Source: Sarcocystis neurona (taxonomy: Eukaryota; Apicomplexa; Conoidasida; Eucoccidiorida; Sarcocystidae). Taken from it: 64,000 nt of DNA. Location: NCBI GenBank assembly GCA_000727475.1, contig KL647291.1:4474828-4538827 (forward strand), read 5' to 3'. The position numbers and the translations under genes are program-made. The notes below the pieces were generated by a model, which ran no database searches, had not been told where the DNA came from, and saw only the letters and a list, made by a program, of their open reading frames with translations. This document shows, piece after piece, positions 22,601-37,600 of the stretch (positions within the stretch are counted from its first letter, which is position 1; every line of letters starts with the position of its first letter).

Positions 22601-25600
22601 NNNNNNNNNNNNNNNNNNNNNNNNNNNNNNNNNNNNNNNNNNNNNNNNNNNNNNNNNNNNNNNNNNNNNNNNNNNNNNNNNNNNNNNNNNNNNNNNNNNN
22701 NNNNNNNNNNNNNNNNNNNNNNNNNNNNNNNNNNNNNNNNNNNNNNNNNNNNNNNNNNNNNNNNNNNNNNNNNNNNNNNNNNNNNNNNNNNNNNNNNNNN
22801 NNNNNNNNNNNNNNNNNNNNNNNNNNNNNNNNNNNNNNNNNNNNNNNNNNNNNNNNNNNNNNNNNNNNNNNNNNNNNNNNNNNNNNNNNNNNNNNNNNNN
22901 NNNNTGTCCCCGTCTCCCTCTCCCTCTTCTGTCTCCCTCTCTCTCTTCTGTCTCTCTCTCCTATTCTTGATGTCTCCCTGTCCCCCTTCTGTCTGTCTCC
23001 CTGTCCCTGTCTCCCTCTCTGTCTCCCTGCCCCCGTCTCCCTCTCCCTCTTCTGTCTTTCTTCTTCTATTCCTGCTGTCTCCCTCTACCTCTTCTGTCTC
23101 CCTGTCCCCGCCTGCGTCTCTGTCTCCCTGTCCCCGTCTCCCTCTTCTGTCTCCCTCCCTCCCATCTGTCTGTCTCCCTCTCCCTCTCTGTCTCCCTGTC
23201 CCCGTCTCCCTCTCCCGTCTGTCTCCCTGTCCCCGTATCCCTGTCCCTGTCTCCCTCTCCCTCTCCTGTCTGTCTCTCTTCTATTCTTGCCGTCTCCCCC
23301 TCCCTCTCCGTCTCCCTGTCCCCGTCTGCCTCTCTGTCTCCCTGTCCCCGTCTCCCTCTCTGTCTCCCCTGTCTCTCTTTTCGTCCACTACCTCTCTTTC
23401 TGTCACTTTTGCTGCCTCTCTCTGTCCTCTCTTCCTCCTTCTCTCTCTGTGTCTCCTCTGTCTCTGTCTTTCTTCTTCTGTGTCTGTCTTCTTGTTTTCT
23501 GGTCCTCTTTCTATTTCTCAGTTGAAACAAATGTAGGACAGTCACAGTCACACGCCCTGTGCAGACGCCGCCTCTCTCTGTCCAAGGGGTGTGTCTCTGC
23601 CCGCGAAGTAGTAGAAATTCTGCCGCAAATTTCTGCGTGCGTTATACGTCTCTATGTTTCTACTGACCAGGCGCTTTCCCCCCCCACCTTCCTCCTACAC
23701 ACACGCGTATATGCAGAAACAAATATATACATGCATATATATGTGTGAAGGCACATATTTGGAGGCCTTACGAAGCAACGTTTTTGTGCTTTATATAGAA
23801 CAGAGATAGACTCTGTGTGCCTGCCTTTGTGGCGTGTAGTCGTCGGGACGTAGCACGCAATATACGGATGTTGGGATGCGTACATATACATATACATATA
23901 TGGCGCTGGTACAATACCGGTGTATACACCGAGCAGAGGTAAACACCGCGATACTTGAATATACATGTATAGAAATACACATATATATTCGTATAAATGG
24001 TCCTCGTACTTTATATCTACATATGCACAGCTAAGAAAGGTGGGTTCAAATATACTCATATACATCGATACCTCTGACGTATCGACGTAGGACCATTTCT
24101 TACTCATGTACAACAAGCTACAGTCACACCTATACACACACACGCGTGTGTATATATATGTATGAATGTGTACGTGTAGGAGGAGCAGAATAAGGAGAAA
24201 CTGCTCGTCAGGCACAATATGTGGGGGAAGAAATTATTTGAACTTCGAAGAAATTGAGGAAAGAGACGAAAAAAACGCTGTTTAGACAGGAGTAGATCCC
24301 CCCACGGCACGATAGGAAAAGGGAAGAAGACGGCCAAGACGCATCCGGTGACTTCACGTTAAGCCAACAACTTATCGAGGCATACACACAGATATATATA
24401 CATACACACACATGTGTGTAGAGTAATTTATATATTTCTATCTAACCATACGCAGAGACATATATATATATATATATATGTAAATATTCTTCTATCTAAC
24501 CATACGCATATACATCTAGCAATATACTAACATCTGTGTGGGAATAGAAATATATATATATATATATAAAGATGTGCACACACAAGTAAATACCTGAACG
24601 GAAAAATATAGACATATACATATATATGTGTATAATCAATATATACATATATATATATATCACTTTTTTGTGTGTGACTGCAGGCATACACACATATGGA
24701 TGCCTACGTGTGAAGAGACACATATATATATATATATATGTACAGGTATAGAGATAGATGGCATGATTTCTTCCTAATCATACACGTATATACATCTACG
24801 TATATATAACTAAAGAGATACATATACATGCCTTCTACATATCTTTCTACCTACCACACACAAACGTATTTATATGTAGTTCTAACAAGGAATTTATATG
24901 CACACGCATATATATATATATTTATATATCAACCGTTTTTCCCTAATTGCATGCACACGCAGAATGCACATAGAGACGACGCGTATGTCTACATATAGAG
25001 ACAGACCCCAAAACACATATAAATACATATATGTATATGTGAGTGTTTTTCCCCCTGTCCAGGTACACTCATATACCTATTCATACAGAAGATGCCTGTT
25101 AATCCACACATGCAAAAAGACATACACACATGTATATATGGGTTTATGATTCAAGAAGCTGTTCACGCTTGCACACCTGTGTACAATGGAAATAGAGGGT
25201 GTTGTGCACATACAGCCCGAGACAGAAGAGAGAGAACACAGACGGCTCACCATGTTTTAAACTCGATGATTTCCCTCCCATTTCTTTCCAGGATCTCGTA
25301 GTCTGTGCGAGTGGATGCGATCAAATCGATCGCCTGAGCCGCGCCGCAGCAGGGGCAGCAGAAGTCGTGCAGCAGCAGTTCCTTCAGCGGGCTGCGCCAC
25401 TGCAGGTGTTTGTACTCACTCTCCGCCGCCAGTTGAAAAAGCAGGTGCCGTCTCTCCTGTTTTTTGTCACATAGACAGAAAGGATGCACGCACATGCCGA
25501 CACGACACATTCGGCCTGCAGCACGCAGGCAAGGAAAGGACTAACTGCCTGAAAAGTGCCTCGCCTTCCTTTCTCTCTTCTTCTCTGGTGCCCTTGCGCT

Positions 25601-28600
25601 GTTGAGACGGCGGAACTATGCCTCCCTCCTCGTTTCCACCAAATCTAGAACTTCTACAGAAATATTCATGCCGAGCATATGCGTAGATGCGTATGGGTGG
25701 ACGCGCGCAGATGGACGACCAGAAAAGGGCGGAAGAGCTTCCCGGGTGCCCGAGCCAGAGCAACACACGACCCGTGTTCGGTCTCTGTGCTACTGCTGCT
25801 GCTACTGCCTCCTCCTCCTTCTCCGTCTGCTGCTGCTCCTGTTGAAGCGTTGCTACTGCTGCTGCTGCTGCTGCAACTGCGCGTGACGAGACTGACGACG
25901 GTTATCTGCAACTCCGTCTGCGTCTTTGCATCGAGACCTTTCCTCGAGGGAGAGAGAGAGACGGGCAGGAGGGAGACGGAAAGTACGGGCACGGCAGCAG
26001 ATGAAACGTGAGACAGACGCATAAGGACGGAGACACCGAAGGGAGGTGTGGGGATGCAGGGAGACAGAGAGAGGGAGACAGAGACAGAAAGGCCAAGCGA
26101 GACAGCACGTGCGCGGGATCGAGACAGGGGAAGGTGGAGAAGATAAAGATATAGAAAGGTGGAGACGGCTGGGTGGGTAATGCACCTGGAAAGACGCGCA
26201 GGTGTCGCACCCAGGCACAGAGACCGATCGGAGAGAAAGAGAGCGACCGCGAGAGAAATAGACGCAAAGACAGATGCACGTAAAACAACGGGAAGTCTAC
26301 GCAGGCAGGCAAAAAGAGAGGTTCCGACGAAGAGAGATGTGCACGAGAAGAGGTCCAGGAAGACAGACGTGGAGAAAAAGACAAAACCGGACATGGGTCG
26401 CCGTGGCCAGGTGGCTGGGGCAGACGTTGACGGAGACAGGGAGACAGCAAGAAGCGCGTTGATAGCGAGAGCGAGTGGCTGCTTCAGAGAAAGCGGCAAG
26501 TAGAAGCAGACGGAAGCGTACACAGAGACATGGATACAGAGAGAAATGAAGGCCCCGGAAGAAGTGGGTGGACAGCGACAGAGAGGCACAGAAGCAGCCT
26601 GGAGAAATACGAGACAGAGACAGGGGCACGCAGATATGGGCGGGAGCAGCAAGTGCAGGGAGACGGAGACAGAGAGGGCAAGACAAATGTGCCGGCATGC
26701 AGAGAGAGAGGGGAAGGGTCGAGAAAAGGGCAGTTCAAGACGTGTATATCCAGAGCAGGAGTCCTGTAGATATAGACGCCGGGCGACACGGCAGAGAAAG
26801 TCGTGCCCTACCAGAAGGAGGGACACACATATGTGTGTCTCTTCTGAGAGGAAGAGAGAGTCACACAAACAGCAGGGGACGCAGCAGAGGAGAAGAGGGA
26901 GGGGAGAGGGTGCGTTCCTCTTGACGAGTGTAGATGTGTGTTTCTCATCTACACGAGAAGAACTGGAAAAGTTCCTCTACACGTGTTGCCCGCCCTTTAC
27001 ACATACGTATATACACGCATGCATATGTACACACATGTGTGTATACATTCGTACGTATATATTCGTGAAGTCCGCGAAGTGCGTTGGTCGCAGAGAGCTG
27101 CGAAGTCGTCTGAGTGCGCTTGTAGATCTCTTTAGAAATTTGTGTACGCGGATCCCGGCATCAATACACACCTACGCATACTGCTGCATACATTCCACAC
27201 ACGCATATATATGTAAGTAGATATACGTCGCACACACCTACACGTCTATATAGAGTGTATATCCGTACAAGGTCACATGTAGCTAGCTGCATGCATGTGC
27301 ATTAGATACGTCCCATCAGGCAGGGGAGAGGAAGTCAGGACTTCTCTCGCTAGGTGTTCCCCTGTTCGATTTCTTTGAAGAGTCGAGGAAAAGTGAAGGA
27401 GGTCGCTGTCCTAGATCAAACCGCTCCGTTTAACATACATACACACAGTCTGTCGCTCTCGCTCCATATACACATATATACGTGTACGTGTAAAGATATA
27501 CACTGCATGCATCCCTACATGTACACATATGAATCTCTATATATTACATACGTCCCTACGCGCACACGTGTATGTATATTCATATTACGTACAAAGCTAC
27601 ACGTATACATATATATTATATGCGTGCCTACATATATAGACATATACACATAATATATATAGATATCACATTGGTTCCTGCAGGAAGAGGAGAGGAAGCG
27701 AGTAACTTCTTCTGTACGTAGTTCTTTCGTGTGGCTGGCTTGGTGATCAAGGAAAAGGAGAAGATCGGCATTTCTCACATCGAAGGCCTCTGCCCAGCAT
27801 TCGAGTTCAAAATTTATGTTGCGGTCCATGGCCAGGAGGTGGACGACTACCTTCACCACTTCGACGCGCCAGCTGGGACTCTCGCCACGTCCTGGGCGCA
27901 GCCGACTGCCCAGCTTCTCGGGGAAGTCGAGCTGTCTGCAGCAAGTTTACTCGCGTGCGCACACAGAGACAGAGAAGAAGAATAGGCACAGCATGCGCCT
28001 CCTCCCCTTCCTCTGCCCTACATGCAGATCTTCACGCACCCCATAGAACGAGCAAGAGAGAGACACACATACATATATATACATACATATATATACATGC
28101 ATATACGGAGAGAGGAAAGTGTCACAGAAGTGGCACTGCTTTTTGTTTCTCTGTCCTCTGTCTCATGTGTCGCCGGTGGGGGCTCCCCACGCATGCGTCT
28201 CGAGCCCCCGTGCTGCTGCCGATTAAATTGGCTGCCCCAGACGTCGTCGTCTCCAGGAGACAGCTACTTTCCGCGGAGAAGTAGTTGGTTCACATACACA
28301 GACAAACAGGTATACAGAGAAACGCATGCAACGCTTCGGGACATATGTCGAAGACAGATAACGCCCAGCTGTCCTGCAGGCAGGGCAGCTGCTGTTTTCT
28401 CCGCGTGCACCTGCGCATGCACGTCACTCCAAGCCGCGTGTCGCATGCGAAGCGCAGAGCATTTACGCAGACTGGGAGGAGACGGCGCCGTGGCCAGCGA
28501 TGAACCCTCCTACTTACATAGATATATATATATATATATATATATCGATGTCTACAGGCTGCTGCAGGTTCTGTCGCTGGGAGTGTTTCCCATGCAGCAG

Positions 28601-31600
28601 ATCGACAGTCGCTCTGCGCATGCTACAGAGAGAAACATGAACTTCCCGGCGGCCACGCCTCTTTCAAACGCGTACACGCAGGGAAGATTTTCTTCGTCGG
28701 CACACAGCCTTATTATCCGAGGGATGCGCTGGAAAGCAGCGAAAGAGGGTCACTTCTCTCTCCGTGCACCTCTTTATGTATGTGTGTCTACACATTTTGT
28801 CCCCTACTGAGTCTCTATATATACATATATATACATATATATATATATATTTATACATGTATACGTGTTATGAACGTGTGATATGTGTGTGCAAGCATGT
28901 TGGGCCCACAGAGGCAAATGTGCGCTCAGGCGTGCTGTTGCCGTAGATTTAAAGGTACTTGGTGCAGCAGCCAACGCATGCGCAGAGACGGCCATAGGAA
29001 GAGATGGCGGAGGAAAAAGTGCGCCGCGCGGTGCTGCTGGGTGATCCTCTCACGGCTGCGGAAGGAGAAGAAATGAAGGCCCGCGCAGCGGCAGCACCTA
29101 CAGCAGCGAGGGGAGCGTTGCAAAGCGGTAACCACCGTCTGATATATGCAGCGCAGTTCGATGCGCATGCAGCGCTCAAGAAGAAGCGCTGCGCGCAGCT
29201 TCGCGAGGGGCACAAAGAAAGGGGTAGAAAGCAGAACTACGCAAGAAGACGAAGACGAAGAAGAGATAGACGGAAGTTCAGCTGCGCCGTGTAGAGAACT
29301 TGCAGGAGAGAGAAGCCGAAGAAGAACAAGAAGGAAAGGAAGCAAAAGAAGATACAGACACGGGTCAACCGCCTCTCGACAACAGGTGCAGAAGAGAGAA
29401 AAAGCAGCAAAAAGGCTGCACGTATGACTGCGCGTCTGTCAGACGAGCAGCACGCATGTCTATGAACGCAGAGGGCGGCTGCAGTGCCGCTGCTGCTGTT
29501 GTTTCTTCTTCTTCGGGATGGCGCAGGCAGCGACGTCTCGGCAAGAAGGCGGCTGCGATGGTGTCGCGGTGCACATGCGAAGAAAAGGCCGACGTCTCTC
29601 CTCAGAATCTCTTTCTGTGATATACACATATATATATGCACACATGCACGCCTATATAAATATATAGGAAGTACGCAGCAGCAGCATTTCTCTTTGTGAG
29701 AGAGAAACATATGCGTGTACACACGTGAATATATGAGAAGACGCTTGAACCCATCTGTAGTGTAAAGGTGTATATAGAAACGTCTCCCTGCTTGTCTATT
29801 TCCCTGTATACGTGCAGATACATACGCATGCACATGTATATTTATTTGCACGGACATATGTGTATATCTGTGGGCAGACACGCGCGTGCCCGTAGGAGTG
29901 TGTGGGCGGCAGCGTCGGAGCAGGAGAGAGGAAAGGACGGCAGGGCTTGCAGATGGCAGCGCGCGAGGCCAAGGCGAAACGAAGAAGGCAGCAGGTGGCC
30001 GGGTTGGGTCTCCCTTACGGGGGGGCGGAAGTCCCGGGCACTGGCGAAGGGAAGCGCAGAAAGACTCAAAGAAGAAGAAAAGGAAAAGAAGTGTACGTTC
30101 TGCGTATTGAAGAACAGAAAGTAGAGATCAGGGAAGAAAGGAAAGGGAGGAGAGGAACAACGTAGGGGGCCTGAAGTTCAGAAGGTGAATATGGAGAAAA
30201 GGAGTAACTCAGAAGAAGCGCTCTATTGCGAAGGCAGCCGCATGCAGGCACACACACGGAGAGACAGGGAGACACGCACAGAGAGGGAGACACGGACGGG
30301 GGCAGCGACGGAGACACACACAGAGAGACGCAGGCACAGCGAGGGCCACCAGCAAGCGGGCACAGAGGGGAGACACACGGACAGACGGAGACGGACAGAG
30401 ACGCGCACATACACACAGATAGAGAGAGACACACATACACACCTGAAGGCGAGGTCGTCGTCTTTTTCGCCGTCTGCTGTTGCCCCAGGGTTTCCGTATC
30501 CTGCGCAAAGAGACACGCAAAAGGAGGGAAGAAAGCGGCAAGTTGGCGAACGCACTACCGTTGAAAAAGCTGCGCGGCGTCGCGAGGGCAGCCGTCTCTG
30601 CCGCGCGTGTGTCACCCAGTCATCTGCATGCGTCTGCAGCCACGCAGCGCTGCTCGGTTAGGAGAAGTCTGCATGCGCCTCTGCTCCCTCGAGAGACGCG
30701 CATGCAAAGAGCAAAGTGGCGCAGAGAAATATTGAGAAACACATGCGTCACGGAGGGCAGGCCCCTTCCCGCCGCACAAAGCTCAATCCACATATGAAAA
30801 TCTCTACGATACACGCCTTCCTCTACATAGGGGAACACGGAGACAGCTGCGTGCGGATAGTAGACATATATAGACACACATGGCAGGCTTCCCCAAAAAC
30901 GTATACCACCTACACATATATGTGTACACGTATGTGTACACCCTGCAAATAAGAGGGAAATACATATACCTACCTCCACATGTGGAACATATCTATACAC
31001 GCGTATCTGTGCTACACATATGCATATGTACGTGGATATATGTGAATGTCCGTAGACACGGCAAGACAAAGAAGTTATAGACATGTGTGCGTCTCAGTAT
31101 TAGACACATCTATACACGAGAACGTGCATCAGACGCATGTATACACACGTGTCTGTGTCCGTTGATATCTATTTCATCTGAGTAGTCCACAGACATATAT
31201 ATGTATAGAGACGGAGATACGTGCGTGTACGTATACGTACGTTTGTGCGGTGCAAGACAGAGTCAAATACAGACAGGTACAAATGTATATTATAGCATCT
31301 CTATCCACGTACACGTGTATCAGCTATATACATATATATATTCTGTGTTCCCTCCCACACACGTATTTCTTCTTTAATACGTATACGAATAAACGTGTAC
31401 ATGTAGATATTCGTGTGTCTGTCTACTGCAAGTAAAAGTCACACACGTATACATATACGTATACGTCCTACAGAGTCCTACAAATGTATATATGTGTCGA
31501 TACACCCCAATATACACATACACAAACATATGTAGTAGTAGTAGTTATATATGTACATGAATACATATGCATGTCTGTACATCGCCAGTTATAGTCAAAC

Positions 31601-34600
31601 ATTCATCTATATGTGTGTGTCTACATATCGCGCAACCTATCTACATACGTGACTTCTACCATACATATATATGGACGTGATTGTGTCCTCTAATGCATGT
31701 GTATACGAAGGGACGTGAACGCCCCTCTGATGACAGAGGGAGAGGCGCATGCAGGCAATAAATGAGGAAGGACATGAATCTGCCCGCGGGCGTGTCGACG
31801 TGCCCAAAAACTCCTTATATTCCGCGCACACACAGAGAGAAGGAGGTGTGGGGAGAGACGGAGACGGCGAGCGAGACAGCGAGACAGAGAACCGATCGAG
31901 AGGAACAGCAAGGAGGAATATGCAGAGAGACACGGCTGCGCCAGCGTGTGTAGGGCCCCTCTACGCAGGCAGTACACGACGTCGAAGAAGGCGTGTATCG
32001 ACATATATGTGTAGGTGTGTGGCTGTCTAGATATGCGTAGATGTGTGAAGAGATACATAGAAGTATATGTGTATGTGTGAAGGTGTGCATATGTGTACAT
32101 ATATATATATATGCATACGTACGTACATACATGTGAATTTATATGTGTGGATACGTATAGAGGCGGACACAATTAATAGGTGTATGTATTTGTATGAGTA
32201 ACAGAGTGGGCAGAGGGAGGGGCCAGAAGTATATGTGGACAGGAAACTCTCGTGGGAAACTTCTTCAGCGTCACCGTCCCCTGCATGCCCCGTCGCCCGC
32301 CCAGTAAATCTCTCGTACGTCACACTCTATAAATCAGCAGACGTGTATGAGTACGCCTGTACCGACTCACCTTCTACAAAGAAATACAGAAATGCACGTA
32401 TATTTCATGTATGCGCATGTACGTATATAGATACACGCACGTTTGGTTCTCTCTCTCTATATATATATGGATATGCACGTGTGATAATGCGTGTGTATAT
32501 GAATAGATGTATATATGCGTATATATTCATGTAGGCATTTCTACATCTGCTCATGTGCTGTTGCACCCGCGTAGGAGTAGATGTGTGGATGTGTGTCTGT
32601 GTGTGTATATGAATAGGTGTACGTATGCGTATGTATATTTGTCCACGTAGTAGTTCTACGTCCACATATGTGTGTGTGCCCTTGTGTTGATGCAGGTGAG
32701 TAGGGGTAGATGCTCGTGTGTGTTTCTCTGCGTCTCCAGTGCATCAGGCGAAGAGAAACAAGTGCAGGTCTCCTTCCCAGAGAGTGACGCGCGTGAAGAA
32801 GATGGGCCTATAACGCGTGAGGGAGGACACACAGAAGAAGAGAGACAGAGAGACAGGGAGACACAGGGAGGGGCAGAAAGAAAAGCACACAGGAAGACAG
32901 AGAGACAGAGAGAAAAGAGACAGAAGGAGAAGGAGACGGAGACGGAGACGGACAGAGGGAGAGACAGAGAGGGAAACTGAGGGGACGACAGACAGAAAGA
33001 CACGGAGGCAGGGGGGAGGCAGAGACAGGAGGAGGCGGAGACAGCAGGAGACGGAGACAGGAGGACAGAGACAGAAAGAGACGGAAACAGGGGGAGAGGG
33101 GGAGAGGAGGGGGCGGAGACGGGAGAGGGCAGAGACAGGCGGAGACGGAGACAGAAGGAGACGGAAACAGGGGGAGACGGAGACGGAGACAGGAGGAGAC
33201 AGGTGGAGAGACTAGACGGACAACTGACAGAGAGAGAGACAGAAGGAGAAGGAGACAGGGGCAAGAAACCGGCCCAGCTTCTCTCGGAGGCACCTGCATG
33301 CGCGGACAAAGGCAATGACTGCGGAGGGGAGACGTGCGCGCATGCGTCCACCCTTCCCCTTTTTCCCTCCTCTTTTCCTGTCCCACCCCCCTCCCACTCT
33401 AAGGTGTTTCTTTTCCCCGGCACGTCCATTTGTATATATACAGATGGACAGTGGTGCGTCTCTCATCCCGCCCAGATATGCAGCACCGACGGCAAGCAGC
33501 AGAAACAGAGAAGCAGAGAGAATAAAGAGCACCGCATACAAGAGACAGAAGACTGTCGCATGCATTCCTAGGGGCAGCCTACGTACGCTTGAGGAGCGCG
33601 TGCGGATTGGTGAGACAGGCCGTGATATGCTGGAAGAGCGCGCACTCCTGTCTCCGCGTCCTTGCGCCCTTGCGCCTGCTGCGCATGTCTTCCTCGCCCG
33701 TCTCGCGCCCGCCGTCTCCGGCTGCTGCGGCGGCCGCCGCTGCTGTGGGGCCGGTGCTGCTGCCGCTGTTGCTGCAGGAGGCGAACGGCGCGTCACGAGG
33801 ATCGAACCAGAGTCGCGTGGCGAGGTTGCCTAGCACATGCATCACTTCTGCCGTGGGAGCGCGGCTCATTTTGGCGGGAATATCCGCCGGCGACGTCTCT
33901 TCGTGGAGCAGCAGATCGTCTTCCTCTTCGTAGTAGAAGTGGAAAAGTTGTCGCAGGGGCTGCAACACTACCCAGTCAATAACATGCCGTAGAAAACGCT
34001 GCAACGGTGCCGGCAGCGTCTGCAGAAATAGCAAAGTCTCCTGCTCTTCTGCTTCCTTCACATCTCTCTCTCCCGCCGCTGCGGCCATTGCTGCTGCTCT
34101 ACTGTTGCCGAACGTGTTGCTGAACCCGGTCGCACGTTGCACGGTTCCGCCTTCTCCTCTCCGTTCTTCTCTCCTTCTCCAGCTGCTGCTCCTGCTCTCC
34201 TTCAAGAAGCTGTTTTTCCTTCTTCTTCCTCGACGTCTGCTGCTTCCCACTTCCGAGTGTCCGTTCCCAGGTGCTTCCGCGACTTCTCTCGTCCACTCCT
34301 CGTCTTCCTCTTCGGAGATTTCCCCGAACTCTTCTTGTTCTTCTTCTTCTTCACCCTGCCGCTGCTGCCACGGCTGAAAGAGCTGCTGATGCTCCTCGCT
34401 TTCCACGAGGTCTGTGTAGGCGAGACAGCTCTGGCGGTCGAACAGCACGAGCGCACGGGAAGCCGGAGGCGACGGGAAGAGAGACAGGGCACTAAAGAGA
34501 GGGTGGTTATTAATTTTTCTGATCGCCTGCAGCAGCAGCAGCTCTGCCTGAACTACCGAGAAATACGGCGTCGCTACGGTGATGCGTCGCGGGTCGGCGT

Positions 34601-37600
34601 AGACCACTTGCAGCTTATGGTGCTGTGTCAGCTCCGTCAGGAACAAATGAAAGTAGACGAGACAGTAGCGCTGGACCTGGTATGACGCAGAGAAAGAGAG
34701 GAGAAAGGAAGAACAGGAAACGCATAGAAACACACGGAAAGATGTACTTCTTAGAGGAGGAAAGGCCGGAAGAACCGCATCACTCTATACACACATATGC
34801 GTATATGTATATGTGTGCAAATAAGGTACAGACCTAGATGCGATAGACGTAGAAACGCGCAGGTATAGGAAGAAAACAGAGCCAACAGACATAGAAAGAC
34901 AGAGTAAGAGTATCTACCGATAGATATGCGGACAAAGAAAATGCGGACACACCCAGGGGACGGGGGGCCGGGGAGGGACGGATTCTTCTTAGGTATAGAT
35001 AGACGAGGATACATAGAAGTAGCGTCGAGAGACACACAAAAATGGACTTCAGCCAAGTCTATTGAGAGGCTAACTCAAACAGAGAGACACAGGAGAAATA
35101 GAAAGCAACGAAGAGAAGGGATGGATCAGAGGAATCCCCTGCCAGTGGCCGTGGGAGGTCATTTGGCTTCTGAGCAGCAAAACGAAGAAACAAATGGACC
35201 ACGACGAGGTGGAGTGGAACTCAGCGGAAGGAAGAGAAAGGAGCGTATAAGGGAGGAAAGGAGCCAGCAACAAACAGGTCAACTACAACAGCGACAAAAA
35301 AAGGCAGGGGGGCAGCACACCGGTATACACAGATGTATATACACCAGTCCTCGTGTTACACGCACAGAGAGAGATCGGCGTGACCAGCCAATCAAGAAGT
35401 TCTGTTTTTTCACAAATACCCACGCATACTTACGTAGAAAGACAAAGAAGCAATTAACGAGGCCTAGCGAAGCGTCCGCCAGGCAGGTATACATCTGCGT
35501 GTGTGAGAGACGCAGACACGCGGGGACGCGGCGCACAGACGCACACACATGTGCGGGGGGAAGAATGCAGAAGGGAAGGAAGAACTGAAAGATTTTCCAC
35601 GATAGTGTTCAAAATAGCGAGACCAGGAGTGCTTCACAGCGACTGACTTGCTGCTGCGGAGCTTTCAGGAGGCGACACTTACATACGCATGTATGAGTGT
35701 GTATACGGTGGTAGAAAGAGAAACTGGTGTATGAATAGATCTCCCCGGAGCCAAAAAGCGCGAGAACGCGTCACAGCAGCAGGTAAAGGGACGCAAGAGC
35801 AGAGAGAAAATCCTCACATACTTGTACATATACACATATATATATGTGTGTATGTATGGATACGGTGAGAAAGGTAGCCACGCCGGTATACGCGCACCTA
35901 TACATATATAGGTGCATGTATGTGCGTATACATACGTGTCTACAGATATGGAGAAAAAGGAAAACAAACACTCCTTAGAAACACATGCAAATGCACGTGT
36001 TCAGGAGAACGCCTAAGAGTGGAAAGGAAGAGGAATACTTCTTAAACGTAGACATACATATAGACGTCCATGCCACAGGCGGAGAGAGCGAAACAGGAAT
36101 ATGTCTGCCTATAGGTACGGCTGCATGTAGGTAAGTGGAGAGCGAGAAAGAGCTGTAGTCCACAGATACATATATACACATATATATGTGTATGTGTGTG
36201 TGAGTGTACGAAGGTGTAGAGAGAAATAGAAGAAACCTTTCAATATATGTGTATACGTGTGTGTGTGTGTGTGTGTGAGTCTATAGGAGGGCAAAGAGAG
36301 AGTGAGAAATCGAGCGTAGACACACGCATATGTTCATAATAAGTGCATGTGGATGTACGTGGACTTGGACAATAAGAAGAGAGAAAGCGCCCCACACACA
36401 TAAACGTGTGCGTCAATACGTCTGCGTGTACCTTCTGAGAGAGAGGACTGATGTGTGACAAAGAAAAGAAAAGATACAGAGAGGCATAGAGACACAGCTG
36501 CACGTCTGTGTATATGTCAATACGCGTGAGAGAAATAGAGACAGAGATGGATAAAGGAGTATTAAGGCAGCAGGGGATTGACGCAGGCATGTCGGCGGCC
36601 CTAGACAACTTCAGGCACACGCCTGTGCGTTCCTCTATTTGAATATATATACATATCTCTCTATATATGTGTGTATGTATATCAACCACCTCCTCGCATA
36701 TGAACAGGCGTCAACTCCATTTCTTATAATAGCCTCCATCTCCTCGTTCGATCTCCACAGCCATCTCCACGTCGTCCCCAACCATCTACAGGTGTACGCA
36801 CATGTGTATATAGGCACAGACATAAATATACATATATATAAATACATGTAAATAAATAGTAATAACGTACGTGTAGACGTATATATCTATATATGTATAT
36901 ATGCCGAAGAGGGGGAAGGAGGACGGGAGGAATGGTGATTCTCGCACATTCGTATGAGAGATAGTTGATCAGCTTCGGGAGTCGCCCCTCCGCTCGGCGG
37001 GGCCTCCAGTCGTCTCTCCTTTCCTCGACATACGTCCACGTATGTATACGTCCGTAGAACACTCACACATACAGCCGTACATCTACAGAGAGACAGAGAC
37101 GGGGACGCACGTGGAGACACACAGAGAGAGACACACGTGTCTGCAGCTGCCTGCGTGGAGGTTTGAAATGAGCCGCGAGGCGGCGAGCGGGGTGCAGAGA
37201 CGAGACACGGAGAGAAACGGGGAGAGGGAGACATCTGCAGGCTGTTCAGAGAGACGCGACACGCACACATCCATCTGCACAGACACATGTGAAGCTGCAA
37301 CCGTGGGGAGAGCAAGGGAGATCGGGAGACGAGACGAAGCCGAGACATCGAGACAAAAAGAGAAAAAAATGGGAAAAGAGAGGAGTCGTCAGAGAGAGAC
37401 CGAGAAAAGAAAGACAGAAAGAGGGGAGGATATACGGGGGAAGAGAAGGCAGGAAGAGAGAAGGAGAGAGAAGGTTTACTTTCTGCTGCAGAGCAGGGTC
37501 GTAGAGTATGGAGTTTTTGCTGCAGACCCAGGGATAGAAGCAGCTCGTGATCGCGACGAGTCGCCGCGCAGAGGACGGGTACGGCAGTTTCTTCCTCATC

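Larger units (their letters stand above)
21897..25250 (-). other. POLE intron with TC satellite and assembly gap
   Basis: Contains the TCTCCC/CTCTGT satellite (about 22.0-23.5 kb, interrupted by Ns), then microsatellites at 23.7-25.1 kb. The long Ser/Leu/Pro frames on plus are translations of the satellite. Confidence 0.7.
27936..33269 (-). other. POLE intron(s)
   Basis: Apart from the two candidate exons, it holds purine-rich (plus) tracts at about 29.9-30.45 and 32.8-33.25 kb and AT microsatellites at 30.8-32.7 kb. A further cag/gt-bounded piece at 30443-30500 ([18 protein letters not shown] in one frame) has good splice signals but no phase partner. Confidence 0.6.

Noticed and set aside
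21928..23748. 606-codon Ser/Leu/Pro frame on plus
   Set aside because: Runs through the pyrimidine satellite and across the N gap, so the open frame is an artefact.
29004..29294. Plus-strand ORF starting [15 protein letters not shown]
   Set aside because: Overlaps a minus-strand candidate exon with strong splice sites; no supporting context on plus.
33798..33808. tRNA B-box-like GGTTCGATCCT on minus
   Set aside because: Lies inside the POLE exon coding LWFDPRD; no acceptor stem or A box.
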